Below are positions 10,817 to 17,883 of a DNA stretch of 23,787 nt, piece by piece. The notes below the pieces were generated by a model, which saw only the letters and a program-made list of their open reading frames with translations, ran no database searches and had not been told where the DNA came from. Both the position numbers and the translations under genes were made by a program. The stretch comes from a virus, in the IMG/VR virus record IMGVR_UViG_3300033571_005826, positions 1 to 23,787 of that record; one strand, written 5' to 3'. Positions within the stretch are counted from its first letter, which is position 1. Each line of letters begins with the position of its first letter.

Positions 10817-10859
10817 TATTGTGTTTTCTCTATTAAGAATTACCCATTTTTACGAGTAA
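10817..10859 (-). other. AT-rich 43-bp intergenic gap with weak inverted repeat
   Basis: One of the few real gaps in the operon. It lies between the 80-aa gene and the 791-aa gene. ATTAC (10839-10843) and GTAAT (10856-10860) can pair with a 12-nt loop, too weak for a terminator. AT-richness is compatible with a promoter or a processing site, but no convincing -35/-10 pair is seen. Confidence 0.25.
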
Positions 10860-11102
10860 TTACGCCCCGTCCCCGTTGACAGATTCAGTCAATGCAAGCG
10901 CCCATTTACGCCAGTCTGAGAACGTCGAGGGTTCTGGGACGCTGTACTTGTCAAACACTGGGTTTAGGGCGATGGCGTTGGCCAGGTCCATCCAATCAAC
11001 CTCAGAAACGATGGGGAACTGCTGTTCGGCAAAGTAGTGGATTATGTTGCCGTTCCAGTCGTCCCAGGTGGCGTACATGGGCAGGAACTCGATCTGCATC
11101 AT
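10860..11102 (-). CDS. small conserved-type phage protein, unknown function
   Basis: 80 aa, acidic and Trp-rich (YATWDDWNGNIIHYF near the N-terminus, FSDWRKWALAL near the C-terminus). I recall similar small proteins with a TWDxWNG motif beside phage tail genes, without a known function. Two consecutive ATGs (11102 and 11099) overlap the stop of the nozzle gene in an ATGATG arrangement, so translation is probably coupled. No signal peptide or membrane segment. Possible roles are a tail chaperone or a minor virion part; neither is shown by the sequence. Confidence 0.75.
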   Translation of the reverse strand: MMQIEFLPMYATWDDWNGNIIHYFAEQQFPIVSEVDWMDLANAIALNPVFDKYSVPEPSTFSDWRKWALALTESVNGDGA

Positions 11103-13222
11103 GGCCGCTCGTCTCCCATCTCCGCGGTGATCATGATCCGGCCGGCTTCGTAGTTCCCGTCAATGGCGTTACTCCTCCAGCGCAGGTTGATCAGGCGGTG
11201 CTCGACCCGCATGTCGATCTTCCCATCACCCTGGCTAAACGTGAACTCGTTGGATTCAACGGAGGGGGACTGAGCAAACGGTCGCCCCACGATCGTCATC
11301 GTCATGTCCCCGACCTGGTTAAAGTCAGGCTCGATACGGGTGATGTGCATCCGGCGGTTGGCTGTGATCGTGTGGTCCTCGGCAGGCGTTCCACCAATCC
11401 AGCTAATGTCCGACGTCTCGGCAAAGGACTCAATCGCGTATTCCTCGGTCGCCGTGATCTTGTTCTTGCCAAACTCATGTTCCCAGATCTGGTAGCCGCC
11501 CGTGATCTGGGCCATGGTTGACCCCGTTGTAAGGGTCGGATCCAGTGTGTCAACGAAGGTGATCAACGTTGTGCCGCCAGTCGTCGAGTTGGTGAACGTG
11601 GCCGAAACGATCTGGTTAACGGTGCTCTCGTCGCTCTGGAAGAACATGTAGCTGCCAGGCGGGTTCGTGGACAAGTCTCCGGCCACAATAACCTGTTTGG
11701 TTGTGGTTGCCGGGGATACATTGCCCGGGCCGTACAGCAGCTCGTAGGAAATACCCTCGATGAACTCAGGCTCCCAAGCACACCAGATCGGGCGAGGGAA
11801 CACCTCGGTGATGTAGCCACACGAGCGGCGAGCGCCGGCAGCCTCGCCTGCGTCGTACCAGATGTCGTCCTTGACGTTGTAGATAATCGCGTCGTTGCAC
11901 TCTGTAGACGTGCCGCGCGGGTAGAACCACCAGATCTCGTTGAACCGCGGTACCTTGGTGGCCCACACCTTTTGACGCTGCTGGAAGTTCAGGTTATCGA
12001 ACAGGTAGTTGACGTTCTTGTCGTTGGGCAACACTTTGACGGCGCCGTTGTAAATGTAGAACCGATCGCTTCCCATCCAATAAAAGATACCGTCCATCTC
12101 GGTCACGGCATTTGATGACATGATTGAGATCTGTGTGGCGATGGTGTCGTAGCGCCAATAGTAGGGAGACGTGGACGTAAATGAAACACGCAACAGTGAG
12201 TCTGTGGACCAGAACATGCCCGATGGTGACGCGGTGCCGCCGCGGACGGGGTACCCTCGCACGATCTTACCGGCGGTCATGTTTGTGCTGTTGGCCAGCG
12301 GTCCGTTCCAGTCTGAGAACGTCTGCACAACCGTAGACCCCGGAGTAAATTCCACGTTGTTGTTGATCAGGTTACCAAAGTTACTGTACGCAAAAATGAA
12401 CGGGTACAACACCACCACGCCACCACTGACGTCGATTGGCAGATATGTGGGTTGAGCGCCCGTAGAATCCACCACCTGGGTCAACACGTACTTTTGAGTT
12501 GCAGCGTCAGGCAGGAAGTTGCCTGCATACAGGGAGGACACCACGCCGGAGTCAATGTTTTGTAGATTTTTTCCGGGGTGAGCAATCAGCTTAGAATTGC
12601 CCGCGCCCGAAGAGTCAAACGCAATGTCAAACTGCCACAAATACTCGTCGTTTACTGGGAATGTGATCGGTGTATAGATCTCAACCGTAGTCGCGGGGGT
12701 GGGAAACCCCGTCAACGACGTCAATGTGATGGTTGTTCGGTTGGTGCCTGAGCTGTACGTTGGTGTGCCAGAGGTTGTGTAGTTAGTTCGCAGACCCGAC
12801 GTGTTATACGCCCAGAACGTCGTTCCAGTGGGAAACGTGGCCACCACGTTACCAACAACCTCGATCGTAACCGGACCGGAGTTAACTGCGGTCACCACGT
12901 ACGTGTTGCTGAACTCAACCTGGAACGGGCCCACTCCGACCCCTTGGTCGGTCCCCGTGTTAAACACCTCAATACCCTCGCGGTTGCCCACGAAGACATA
13001 GTTCACGCCGTTGTATGGGTTGGTGATAATTCCGCGCGGGATGTTGTAAGGCGTGGCAAACATCTGGCGGTAGCCGTTGATTTTCTTTGCCTTGCCGCGC
13101 TGGAACCGAACCCACCGGCCGTCGCTGAACTGGTCGCCCTCAAAGCGGGTACCGTCCCGCTTGATGCCAGGTTTGACAACCAGCGTAAATATTTTAGACG
13201 CGTTGTCTTGACCGTCAGCCAT
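11099..13222 (-). CDS. tail nozzle / DNA-stabilisation protein (P22 gp10 / T7 gp12-like)
   Basis: 707 aa. The N-terminus has the pattern of podovirus nozzle proteins: VVKPGIKRDGTRFEGDQFSD and then W-VRFQRGKAKKINGYRQM, a proline/glycine strand followed by a statement-like VRF...G...KINGY motif and an IITNPYNGVNYVFVG beta repeat. The body is rich in beta strands and aromatic residues (GIFYWMGSDRFYIYNG, FNEIWWFYPRG, CGYITEVFPRPIWCAW), as expected for a propeller-type tail hub. P22 gp10 is shorter (about 470 aa) and T7 gp12 is longer (about 790 aa). It would cap the adaptor ring and close the DNA channel. The ATG overlaps the stop of the 423-aa gene (TAATG). The family assignment comes from sequence pattern and neighbours, not a search. 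Confidence 0.7.
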   Translation of the reverse strand: MADGQDNASKIFTLVVKPGIKRDGTRFEGDQFSDGRWVRFQRGKAKKINGYRQMFATPYNIPRGIITNPYNGVNYVFVGNREGIEVFNTGTDQGVGVGPFQVEFSNTYVVTAVNSGPVTIEVVGNVVATFPTGTTFWAYNTSGLRTNYTTSGTPTYSSGTNRTTITLTSLTGFPTPATTVEIYTPITFPVNDEYLWQFDIAFDSSGAGNSKLIAHPGKNLQNIDSGVVSSLYAGNFLPDAATQKYVLTQVVDSTGAQPTYLPIDVSGGVVVLYPFIFAYSNFGNLINNNVEFTPGSTVVQTFSDWNGPLANSTNMTAGKIVRGYPVRGGTASPSGMFWSTDSLLRVSFTSTSPYYWRYDTIATQISIMSSNAVTEMDGIFYWMGSDRFYIYNGAVKVLPNDKNVNYLFDNLNFQQRQKVWATKVPRFNEIWWFYPRGTSTECNDAIIYNVKDDIWYDAGEAAGARRSCGYITEVFPRPIWCAWEPEFIEGISYELLYGPGNVSPATTTKQVIVAGDLSTNPPGSYMFFQSDESTVNQIVSATFTNSTTGGTTLITFVDTLDPTLTTGSTMAQITGGYQIWEHEFGKNKITATEEYAIESFAETSDISWIGGTPAEDHTITANRRMHITRIEPDFNQVGDMTMTIVGRPFAQSPSVESNEFTFSQGDGKIDMRVEHRLINLRWRSNAIDGNYEAGRIMITAEMGDERP

Positions 13223-14493
13223 TAGAACGTACCCCCAGAGATAAGGTCTGCGTCAACGCGGCCAACGAAGTTGGTGACAAAGTTTCCTGTCCCCGCGGTG
13301 CCGTCCATGGTAGCAATTACCGTTCCGTTGACAGAGAACCCAAGCTGCGCGTCGTTAGGCGAGTACATGCCCGACGAGGGATCCAGGTTGAACGAGAACG
13401 CAGGCGCCGCGGCCGTGCCTCGGTTGGCCAGGAACTGACCCACGTTGGCCTGCAGCAACGGGTAGATGTTGGTTCCGTCGCTGAGCACAATCGCCTGACG
13501 CGACGCGGCTAACGAATACGGCGGCTGGGAGCTACCCTGCACTTGGAAGTTGATGTTATACGAACCCTGGTTGGTGTCGTTCAGGAAGTAATACACCTGC
13601 GTTACGGCGGGCAGTTGAACCAGCAGCGACGACGTGCGGGCCCCGCTCAACGCGGTGAAACGTTGAATAATCGGGGTGTTGGTGATCAGGCTCAGTGTCG
13701 CGCCGGCCACCGTGTCCACGTCATACGTGGCAGACGAGAACGTCAAGCTGTTGGGTCGGGCGCGGCCAACGGTAAAGAAGTCCTGCTTTGTGATGTCACG
13801 GTTAACACAGATAAAGCACGAGTCACCCAGCGGCAACGCAATCGAGCTTTGCCCGTCAATCGTTGAGTTAACCGCAGAGGTTTGAATTGTCAACGTCCCT
13901 GTTCCGTTGTTACGGATCAGGATAAACCAGCCCTCCGTCAACGACGACACGGCTGGCAGCGTCCAGGTGCCGGCGCCGCTCGTCCACACCAGACAGTGAC
14001 CGCGTGTGTTGTCGGTGATGGTCGGAGCCGTGATGTAGGAGCTTGTTACAAACGCGGTCTCGAGCTTACCAAGAATGGCCGCCGTGCTGTTACCGGCCAA
14101 CGTGGCTGCGTCAGCGTAGGCAACACCAGCGCCAAACGCGATGTTGTCCCACACACCACCAACCGTCGTGTTGTCGGTTAGGTATGTATAGACCGCCTGT
14201 CCCGTCGGAACGGAAAAAGAGTTGACCTCCGAAAAGTTTTGAACAGCAAAAGAATACGACCCGACGTTACGAATCAAAATGTCCGCGCCAACGGAACCCT
14301 GTAGTGCGTCTGGTAACGTCAGGATGGCGCCGGTGCTGGTTGCGTCAACGTCCAGGATACGAGCAACAACTTGCTGGCCGGCGTTTACATACTGGGGCCA
14401 GTAGAGCTGTGTTACCGTGGATAACGTAATCGCGTCATAGCTTACGTCTGTCGGCTGAATTACGTTACCGGTAAAGGGGGATGTGAATGTCAT
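13222..14493 (-). CDS. fibre-like or tail-associated beta-repeat structural protein
   Basis: 423 aa without a recognised enzyme domain. Three similar beta-rich units follow one another, each with a LPA/LPD strand, an IRNxG/LNDxxxGSY turn and a hydrophobic end: about residues 50-100 (LPDALQGSVGADILIRNVG), 160-240 (WTLPAVSSLTEGWFILIRNN) and 275-345 (VQLPAVTQVYYFLNDTNQG). The C-terminus (PAFSFNLDPSSGMYSPNDA, then LGFSVNGTVIATMD) matches a motif I know from the ends of phage fibres and head-decoration proteins. It lies between the 207-aa adaptor and the nozzle. The start ATG at 14493 has AGGA about 10 nt upstream and overlaps the adaptor stop by 4 bp. Tail fibre, head fibre and tail-tip protein all remain possible. 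Confidence 0.7.
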   Translation of the reverse strand: MTFTSPFTGNVIQPTDVSYDAITLSTVTQLYWPQYVNAGQQVVARILDVDATSTGAILTLPDALQGSVGADILIRNVGSYSFAVQNFSEVNSFSVPTGQAVYTYLTDNTTVGGVWDNIAFGAGVAYADAATLAGNSTAAILGKLETAFVTSSYITAPTITDNTRGHCLVWTSGAGTWTLPAVSSLTEGWFILIRNNGTGTLTIQTSAVNSTIDGQSSIALPLGDSCFICVNRDITKQDFFTVGRARPNSLTFSSATYDVDTVAGATLSLITNTPIIQRFTALSGARTSSLLVQLPAVTQVYYFLNDTNQGSYNINFQVQGSSQPPYSLAASRQAIVLSDGTNIYPLLQANVGQFLANRGTAAAPAFSFNLDPSSGMYSPNDAQLGFSVNGTVIATMDGTAGTGNFVTNFVGRVDADLISGGTF

Positions 14494-15113
14494 GATTGTG
14501 ATTCCTGTCGTGAAGCGTTGCGATCAACCATTCGAGAGGCTTCTTCGCCCTTGAGTGCTGCGATGGCGTCGTTATAGTAGTTCTTCCACACGGCCAACTT
14601 CTCGGTGTTTTTCAGGAAGCCTTGGGCCTGGAGCAACGTGCCATACAGCAACGCCTGCGGCGCCTCGCGGGTCAGCAGGTTTTCCTGGTTGGTAATGTCC
14701 AACGGCTGAATGCGGCTGTAATAAATAATCTGAACCGGGTAAGCCTGATCTGCGGCGGGCGCAAAACCCCAGTGGTCGTAGTCATACTCGGCGTAGTACA
14801 GCGGCTGGCCCGCGGGGGCCTCGCTCAGGTACTGCGTCACGTAGTCCATGGACCGGTTGAGCACCGGCTCGCCGTTGATCTTCATGCTAACAGTCTTGCG
14901 CCAACGCACCGGCTTTTCCACGGTAGAGTCGCCTGCCGCGAGCGTCGTGTTGACCACGTTCAGCTGGATCAGGTTTTTAATCTCGGCAGCAATCGACTGT
15001 TCCGTGAGCATGATCAAACGGGGGATCTGGGTCACGAACGACTCGTCGTTTCGCTCTGAGTACTTGATGACATCCTCGACGAGGCTGTCATAGGTCATGT
15101 TTGCTGCTGACAT
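14490..15113 (-). CDS. phage head-tail adaptor protein (T7 gp11 / P22 gp4-like)
   Basis: 207 aa, the normal size for podovirus adaptors. The N-terminal MTYDSLVEDVIKYSERND, IPRLIMLTEQSIAAEIKN and then a WRKTVSMKINGEPVL strand lead to LSEAPAGQPLYYAEYDYDHW and YPVQIIYYSRIQPLD, with a helical C-terminus APQALLYGTLLQAQGFLKN. This order of helices, beta core and helices is that of adaptor proteins that form a dodecameric ring under the portal. There are two possible starts (ATG 15113 or the internal ATG at 15098, MTYDSL); neither has a strong Shine-Dalgarno sequence. It follows the endolysin and precedes the fibre-like and nozzle genes. It is a second adaptor-type gene besides the 347-aa one at 20471. 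Confidence 0.75.
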   Translation of the reverse strand: MSAANMTYDSLVEDVIKYSERNDESFVTQIPRLIMLTEQSIAAEIKNLIQLNVVNTTLAAGDSTVEKPVRWRKTVSMKINGEPVLNRSMDYVTQYLSEAPAGQPLYYAEYDYDHWGFAPAADQAYPVQIIYYSRIQPLDITNQENLLTREAPQALLYGTLLQAQGFLKNTEKLAVWKNYYNDAIAALKGEEASRMVDRNASRQESQS

Positions 15114-15118
15114 TTTGT

Positions 15119-15547
15119 TTACGCGTAGAGACGCGTCCCTTGTTTATCAATGATGAGGGCTTGATGCCGCGGTTTATCCAGGGTTGAGTTTGGAATCGAA
15201 ACATGGGTCCAACGGTCAAACTCGCGGATCACTTGATCATACGGCAACTGCGCGGCGATGATGGCCTTGACAACCTGATCCGGCGTCATGCCGGGAACCC
15301 GAATGTCAGCAGCACAGCCGATGCGATGCTGAGAAGTATCTTTGCTGCCCACAGCATCATTGACCTGTTTACAGCGAAACGCGCTGTTGACAATGATGGG
15401 CTTTCCGCCAAGGGTTGCCTTGACATCTTCCAAGAACTCGGCGAGTCGTTTGAGGTTATTAATTTCAGAATCATTGGGTGTGTTGTCGAACTGACGGTGA
15501 TCCGTGTGTGTCAACTCTTCGAGGGTGAAGTTAGGGCTTAAGTTCAT
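15119..15547 (-). CDS. endolysin: peptidase M15 (D,D/L,D-carboxypeptidase-like, M15_3 type)
   Basis: 142 aa, a single-domain zinc peptidase that cuts peptide bonds in peptidoglycan to release progeny. The core is NSAFRCKQVNDAVGSKDTSQ, then HRIGCAADIRVPG and VIREFDRWTHVSIP. Predicted zinc ligands are H74, D81 and H115, and the likely catalytic acid is E109; all are present. No signal peptide or membrane helix is seen, so release should depend on the holin. The start ATG at 15547 has GAGG with a 5-nt spacer and overlaps the holin stop by 4 bp (ATGA). The family is the M15A group, as in phage T5 endolysin, used mainly against Gram-negative peptidoglycan. Confidence in function is high. Confidence 0.92.
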   Translation of the reverse strand: MNLSPNFTLEELTHTDHRQFDNTPNDSEINNLKRLAEFLEDVKATLGGKPIIVNSAFRCKQVNDAVGSKDTSQHRIGCAADIRVPGMTPDQVVKAIIAAQLPYDQVIREFDRWTHVSIPNSTLDKPRHQALIIDKQGTRLYA

Positions 15548-15951
15548 TTTTTCCTCATGTCAATAATTTTCTCAAGCGTACGTCCACCAAAGTAGAACGA
15601 CATGATGAGCATACCCCACTGCCCCAACAGCTCAACATACGCCTGGTTGGTGTTCTTGTCGAACGCAGACATCATGGCAAACGTGAAGTAACCCGCCAAG
15701 ATAGCTATGAGGGTCATGGGGCGGATGTTTTTAGACAGCCATGAGTCGCTTCCCATGTCGGCCTTGAGGCGCTCTGTAAGATTGTTTTGTTCAGTCTCAA
15801 ATATCTTGGTGTCGTTGGCCATCTTGGCCAGCTCGCCCTCCTGGGCCAGCTTGGTCAACTCCAGCTGGGCCTTTGCCTTTGCTTCAGGGTCAGGAATTAG
15901 TTTGTCAATCAGCTTTTCGCCGACACCTAAAAGCGCGTCTAGTCCAAGCAT
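15544..15951 (-). CDS. holin (3TM superfamily, GTA_holin_3TM-like)
   Basis: 135 aa. The N-terminal half is amphipathic and charged: LGVGEKLIDKLIPDPEAKAK followed by a Lys/Glu-rich helix, the PDPEAKAKAQLEL pattern of this holin family. The second half has the SKNIRPM entry followed by a hydrophobic helix (about residues 80-100, TLIAILAGYFTFAMMSAF) and another near 109-125 (LLGQWGMLIMSFYFGG), ending basic (RTLEKIIDMRKK). It would form pores in the inner membrane and time lysis. It is co-translated with the endolysin downstream and with the 89-aa membrane protein upstream (stop and start overlap by one base). GGGGAA lies just upstream of the ATG at 15951. Confidence 0.85.
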   Translation of the reverse strand: MLGLDALLGVGEKLIDKLIPDPEAKAKAQLELTKLAQEGELAKMANDTKIFETEQNNLTERLKADMGSDSWLSKNIRPMTLIAILAGYFTFAMMSAFDKNTNQAYVELLGQWGMLIMSFYFGGRTLEKIIDMRKK

Positions 15952-16220
15952 TACTTTTTCCCCATCTTTTCACGTTCTTCAAGCAACTGAACCTTGACCT
16001 GAAGCTGGTGAATGTCGCGGTAAATCTCTTCCTTTAAGGTATGACGCCGTTCAGCAGAGATTGGACTGTCTGTTGGCACGCCCTCTTTGGTGATCAACGC
16101 AGGCATTGAGCCTTCGATCTTGGTCAGGCGCGTCGAAAAATCCGTCACCTGCCCCAACAACCACGCAAGCGAGGCAACGATGACGGGGATTACTGCCTTG
16201 AGAATGTCTGCCCAGTTCAT
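15951..16220 (-). CDS. small membrane protein of the lysis cassette (possible Rz-like, antiholin or accessory holin)
   Basis: 89 aa with one N-terminal transmembrane segment (residues 5-24, ILKAVIPVIVASLAWLLGQV) and a long charged, coiled-coil-like C-terminus (about 55-89). This resembles i-spanins and also small antiholins, but there is no recognisable o-spanin partner. It starts at ATG 16220, one codon after the stop of the fibre remnant (TAAATG), and ends in overlap with the holin. The GGAG about 10-11 nt upstream lies inside the remnant, so the remnant provides its ribosome binding site. Exact lysis role is unproven. Confidence 0.6.
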   Translation of the reverse strand: MNWADILKAVIPVIVASLAWLLGQVTDFSTRLTKIEGSMPALITKEGVPTDSPISAERRHTLKEEIYRDIHQLQVKVQLLEEREKMGKK

Positions 16221-16316
16221 TTAGGATATAGCTCCATACGTTGTGCCGCTGCCGCTGACAGTCACGGTGTTTCCATTTAATGCAATTGCCTTACCACTAA
16301 AACCGCCCAAATTATT
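16221..16316 (-). pseudogene. leftover 3' end of a fibre gene (C-terminal 32 codons)
   Basis: Reading upstream of the stop (TAA, complement of 16221-16223) gives NNLGGFSGKAIALNG then NTVTVSGSGTTYGAIS. This is the same C-terminus as the 362-aa adhesin that ends at 16508. The last 23 residues are identical, but the two DNA copies differ at about a dozen of 96 positions, mostly third codon positions. The fragment has no start of its own and overlaps the end of the 64-aa gene in another frame. It looks like the scar of a different, formerly functional fibre gene. Confidence 0.8.
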
Positions 16317-16506
16317 CTCCCGCCGCCGGAGCACGCCATTGTTCTGATCCATCTTCCGCAACTTCTACAATAGAGTACGGGACGCCGTGCACATGCGAGA
16401 GATAAAATTCCCACGCCCGTTGGCGTGCAATTGCGTCTCTTTCTTGCACGTCTGTTGCAAACGTGTATGTTCCGTTTGCTGGATTAAAAATTGCGTATTT
16501 AATCAT
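16312..16506 (-). CDS. small fibre-adjacent protein (64 aa), unknown function
   Basis: Encodes MIKYAIFNPANGTYTFAT, then a helix (ERDAIARQRAWEFYLSH) and a short strand (YSIVEVAEDGSEQW). Small proteins with NPANGTY...AWEFYLSHxHG are familiar to me just downstream of phage fibre genes; some fibre-adjacent genes are assembly chaperones, but no such activity can be seen here. The ATG at 16506 begins 1 nt after the stop of the 362-aa adhesin; GGGG lies about 12 nt upstream. It is bracketed by two copies of the adhesin 3' end, which suggests it moved as a cassette with a fibre end. Confidence 0.65.
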   Translation of the reverse strand: MIKYAIFNPANGTYTFATDVQERDAIARQRAWEFYLSHVHGVPYSIVEVAEDGSEQWRAPAAGE

Positions 16507-16507
16507 G

Positions 16508-16603
16508 TTAAGATATTGCCCCGTATGTTGTACCGCTGCCGCTGACAGTCACAGTGTTTCCATTTAATGCAATTGCCTTACCGCCAACACCACCCAAATT
16601 ATT
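16508..16603 (-). repeat. 3' end of the 362-aa adhesin gene, repeated at 16221-16316
   Basis: Direct repeat partner of the remnant. The two copies flank the 64-aa gene, so recombination between them would delete or exchange that gene. Confidence 0.85.
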
Positions 16604-17596
16604 TGCCAGGCCCCCCGTCACTACCGAGCCATCTCCGCCCGCCGCACCGGCCGAACCACCGGCGCCGCCCGTTGTGCCGGGTCCTGTCGCCGACCACACA
16701 TATGCTCGTCCACCAGACGCTCCCCAGCCGCCTCCGCCGCCGCCAGCAATGCTTTGAAACTGCTGAGGGGTAATCTGTGATATCAATGTCCCGCCACCAC
16801 CACCCGCTCCACCGCCTGCTGCTGCGGTTCCTGTTGAGCCAGTGGTCCACGTGCCTCCCGCACCCCCAGCACCCGGTATGATCCGCCCACCTCCGCCGCC
16901 GGCGGAAGAGTAATACGGGGTTGTGTTAGCCGCGCCAGATACTCCGGTCGCGTTTAGGGCACCCCCAGCGCCCCCGTTGGATATTGTTGATCCCTTTTTG
17001 AGGTTTCCGCCTGTGCCTCCACCCGCGCCTCCGCCGCCACCGGCGTAATTATTTGGGCTCATTGACGAATTAAAACCGCCTCCGCCGCCACCACCTCCAC
17101 CAGCAATATAGCCGTTGTTGGTGACGGCAAAACTCACACTGGCATAGATAGCTGCTATGCCGTCTGAGCCCACAGTGTCTGATCCGCCGTCTCCGCCCTT
17201 ACCGAGAACGTATCCGTTATTAACAAAAGTAAGCCCGTTAGGCCAGGATCCGTTGATGATTAACCCGCCAAGGCCTGTACCCGTTGAATAAATATAAACT
17301 CCGGTGGCCAATGTTATTGTTACGTTATCGCTTCCATTCCAACCATTAGACAGAGCCCAAAGATTAAGGTTCAGATCAGTTTGATTTGTTGTGATTGTAA
17401 GAAAAACACCGTTTGTTTTACCCCAGAACCCAGACGGCATACTCAACGCGGTGCCTGCTGTTGTTCCAGTTAACGTGCGTACATTTGTGTCGTTGAACGA
17501 AATGGTTGACGTAGCTGACTGACCCAATTCCAGGTTGACCGACTGCCCCGCAGTCGATCCACCTAAACTGATTGGGCCCGACGCGTTGAGTGCCAT
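16508..17596 (-). CDS. polyglycine-rich tail adhesin / receptor-binding protein candidate
   Basis: 362 aa. The N-terminal region (SGPISLGGSTAGQSVNLELG, ATSTISFNDTNVRTLTG, then a GFWGKT turn) is a phage anchor motif that often starts glycine-rich tail proteins. Residues 60-135 are beta-rich (TTNQTDLNLNLWALSNGW). From about 165 to 340 runs of 5-9 glycines repeat (GGGGGGGGGFNSS, YAGGGGGAGGGTGG, GGGGRIIPGAGGAGG), as in phage S16 gp38-type adhesins, whose polyglycine II helices pack into a receptor-binding tip. The C-terminus (KAIALNG...SGSGTTYGAIS) is short and conserved. The ATG at 17596 comes 2 nt after the cupin stop; GGAG is about 11 nt upstream. No enzymatic domain is present. Receptor binding is inferred from composition. 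Confidence 0.75.
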   Translation of the reverse strand: MALNASGPISLGGSTAGQSVNLELGQSATSTISFNDTNVRTLTGTTAGTALSMPSGFWGKTNGVFLTITTNQTDLNLNLWALSNGWNGSDNVTITLATGVYIYSTGTGLGGLIINGSWPNGLTFVNNGYVLGKGGDGGSDTVGSDGIAAIYASVSFAVTNNGYIAGGGGGGGGGFNSSMSPNNYAGGGGGAGGGTGGNLKKGSTISNGGAGGALNATGVSGAANTTPYYSSAGGGGGRIIPGAGGAGGTWTTGSTGTAAAGGGAGGGGGTLISQITPQQFQSIAGGGGGGWGASGGRAYVWSATGPGTTGGAGGSAGAAGGDGSVVTGGLANNLGGVGGKAIALNGNTVTVSGSGTTYGAIS

Positions 17597-17598
17597 TT

Positions 17599-17883
17599 TT
17601 AATACGCTCCTTCTTTGAAGATGTTCACAAACACCGTGCCATCTTCAAGTGCTTCAATTTCGTGGGGTACATTTGCTGGCAGATCAATCGGCTGCGTCTC
17701 TGCTGTCATCACAATCTCTTTACCCTTCACGCGGACAACACACGAGCCAACCTGGCAGACCGTGGCATGATTAAATTCATGCATGTGTGAGGGAAGGCCA
17801 TCACCCTTGTCGGCATGATATACATTAACCGTTACGCCGGCGTAATTAAAATTATGAAACGGAGTAATGGGTTTCATTACCAT
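17599..17883 (-). CDS. cupin-fold metal-binding protein
   Basis: 94 aa, a single small cupin barrel. The first cupin motif is visible as PSHMHEFNHATVCQVG with H33, H35 and H39, and the second as LPANVPHEIEALEDG with H74. These four histidines fit the metal site. Cupins of this size occur in phage genomes and may be virion parts or bind sugars; the substrate cannot be read from sequence. The start is ATG 17883 or ATG 17877: both overlap the stop of the 287-aa adhesin (ATGGTAATG). It is the second gene of the fibre island pair 287-aa adhesin plus cupin, which suggests a role linked to the fibre or to host surface glycans (inferred). Confidence 0.75.
   Translation of the reverse strand: MVMKPITPFHNFNYAGVTVNVYHADKGDGLPSHMHEFNHATVCQVGSCVVRVKGKEIVMTAETQPIDLPANVPHEIEALEDGTVFVNIFKEGAY

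Noticed and set aside
10839-10860. ATTAC...GTAAT inverted repeat as a terminator or operator
   Set aside because: Only 5 bp with a 12-nt loop and no T-tract; too weak to call.
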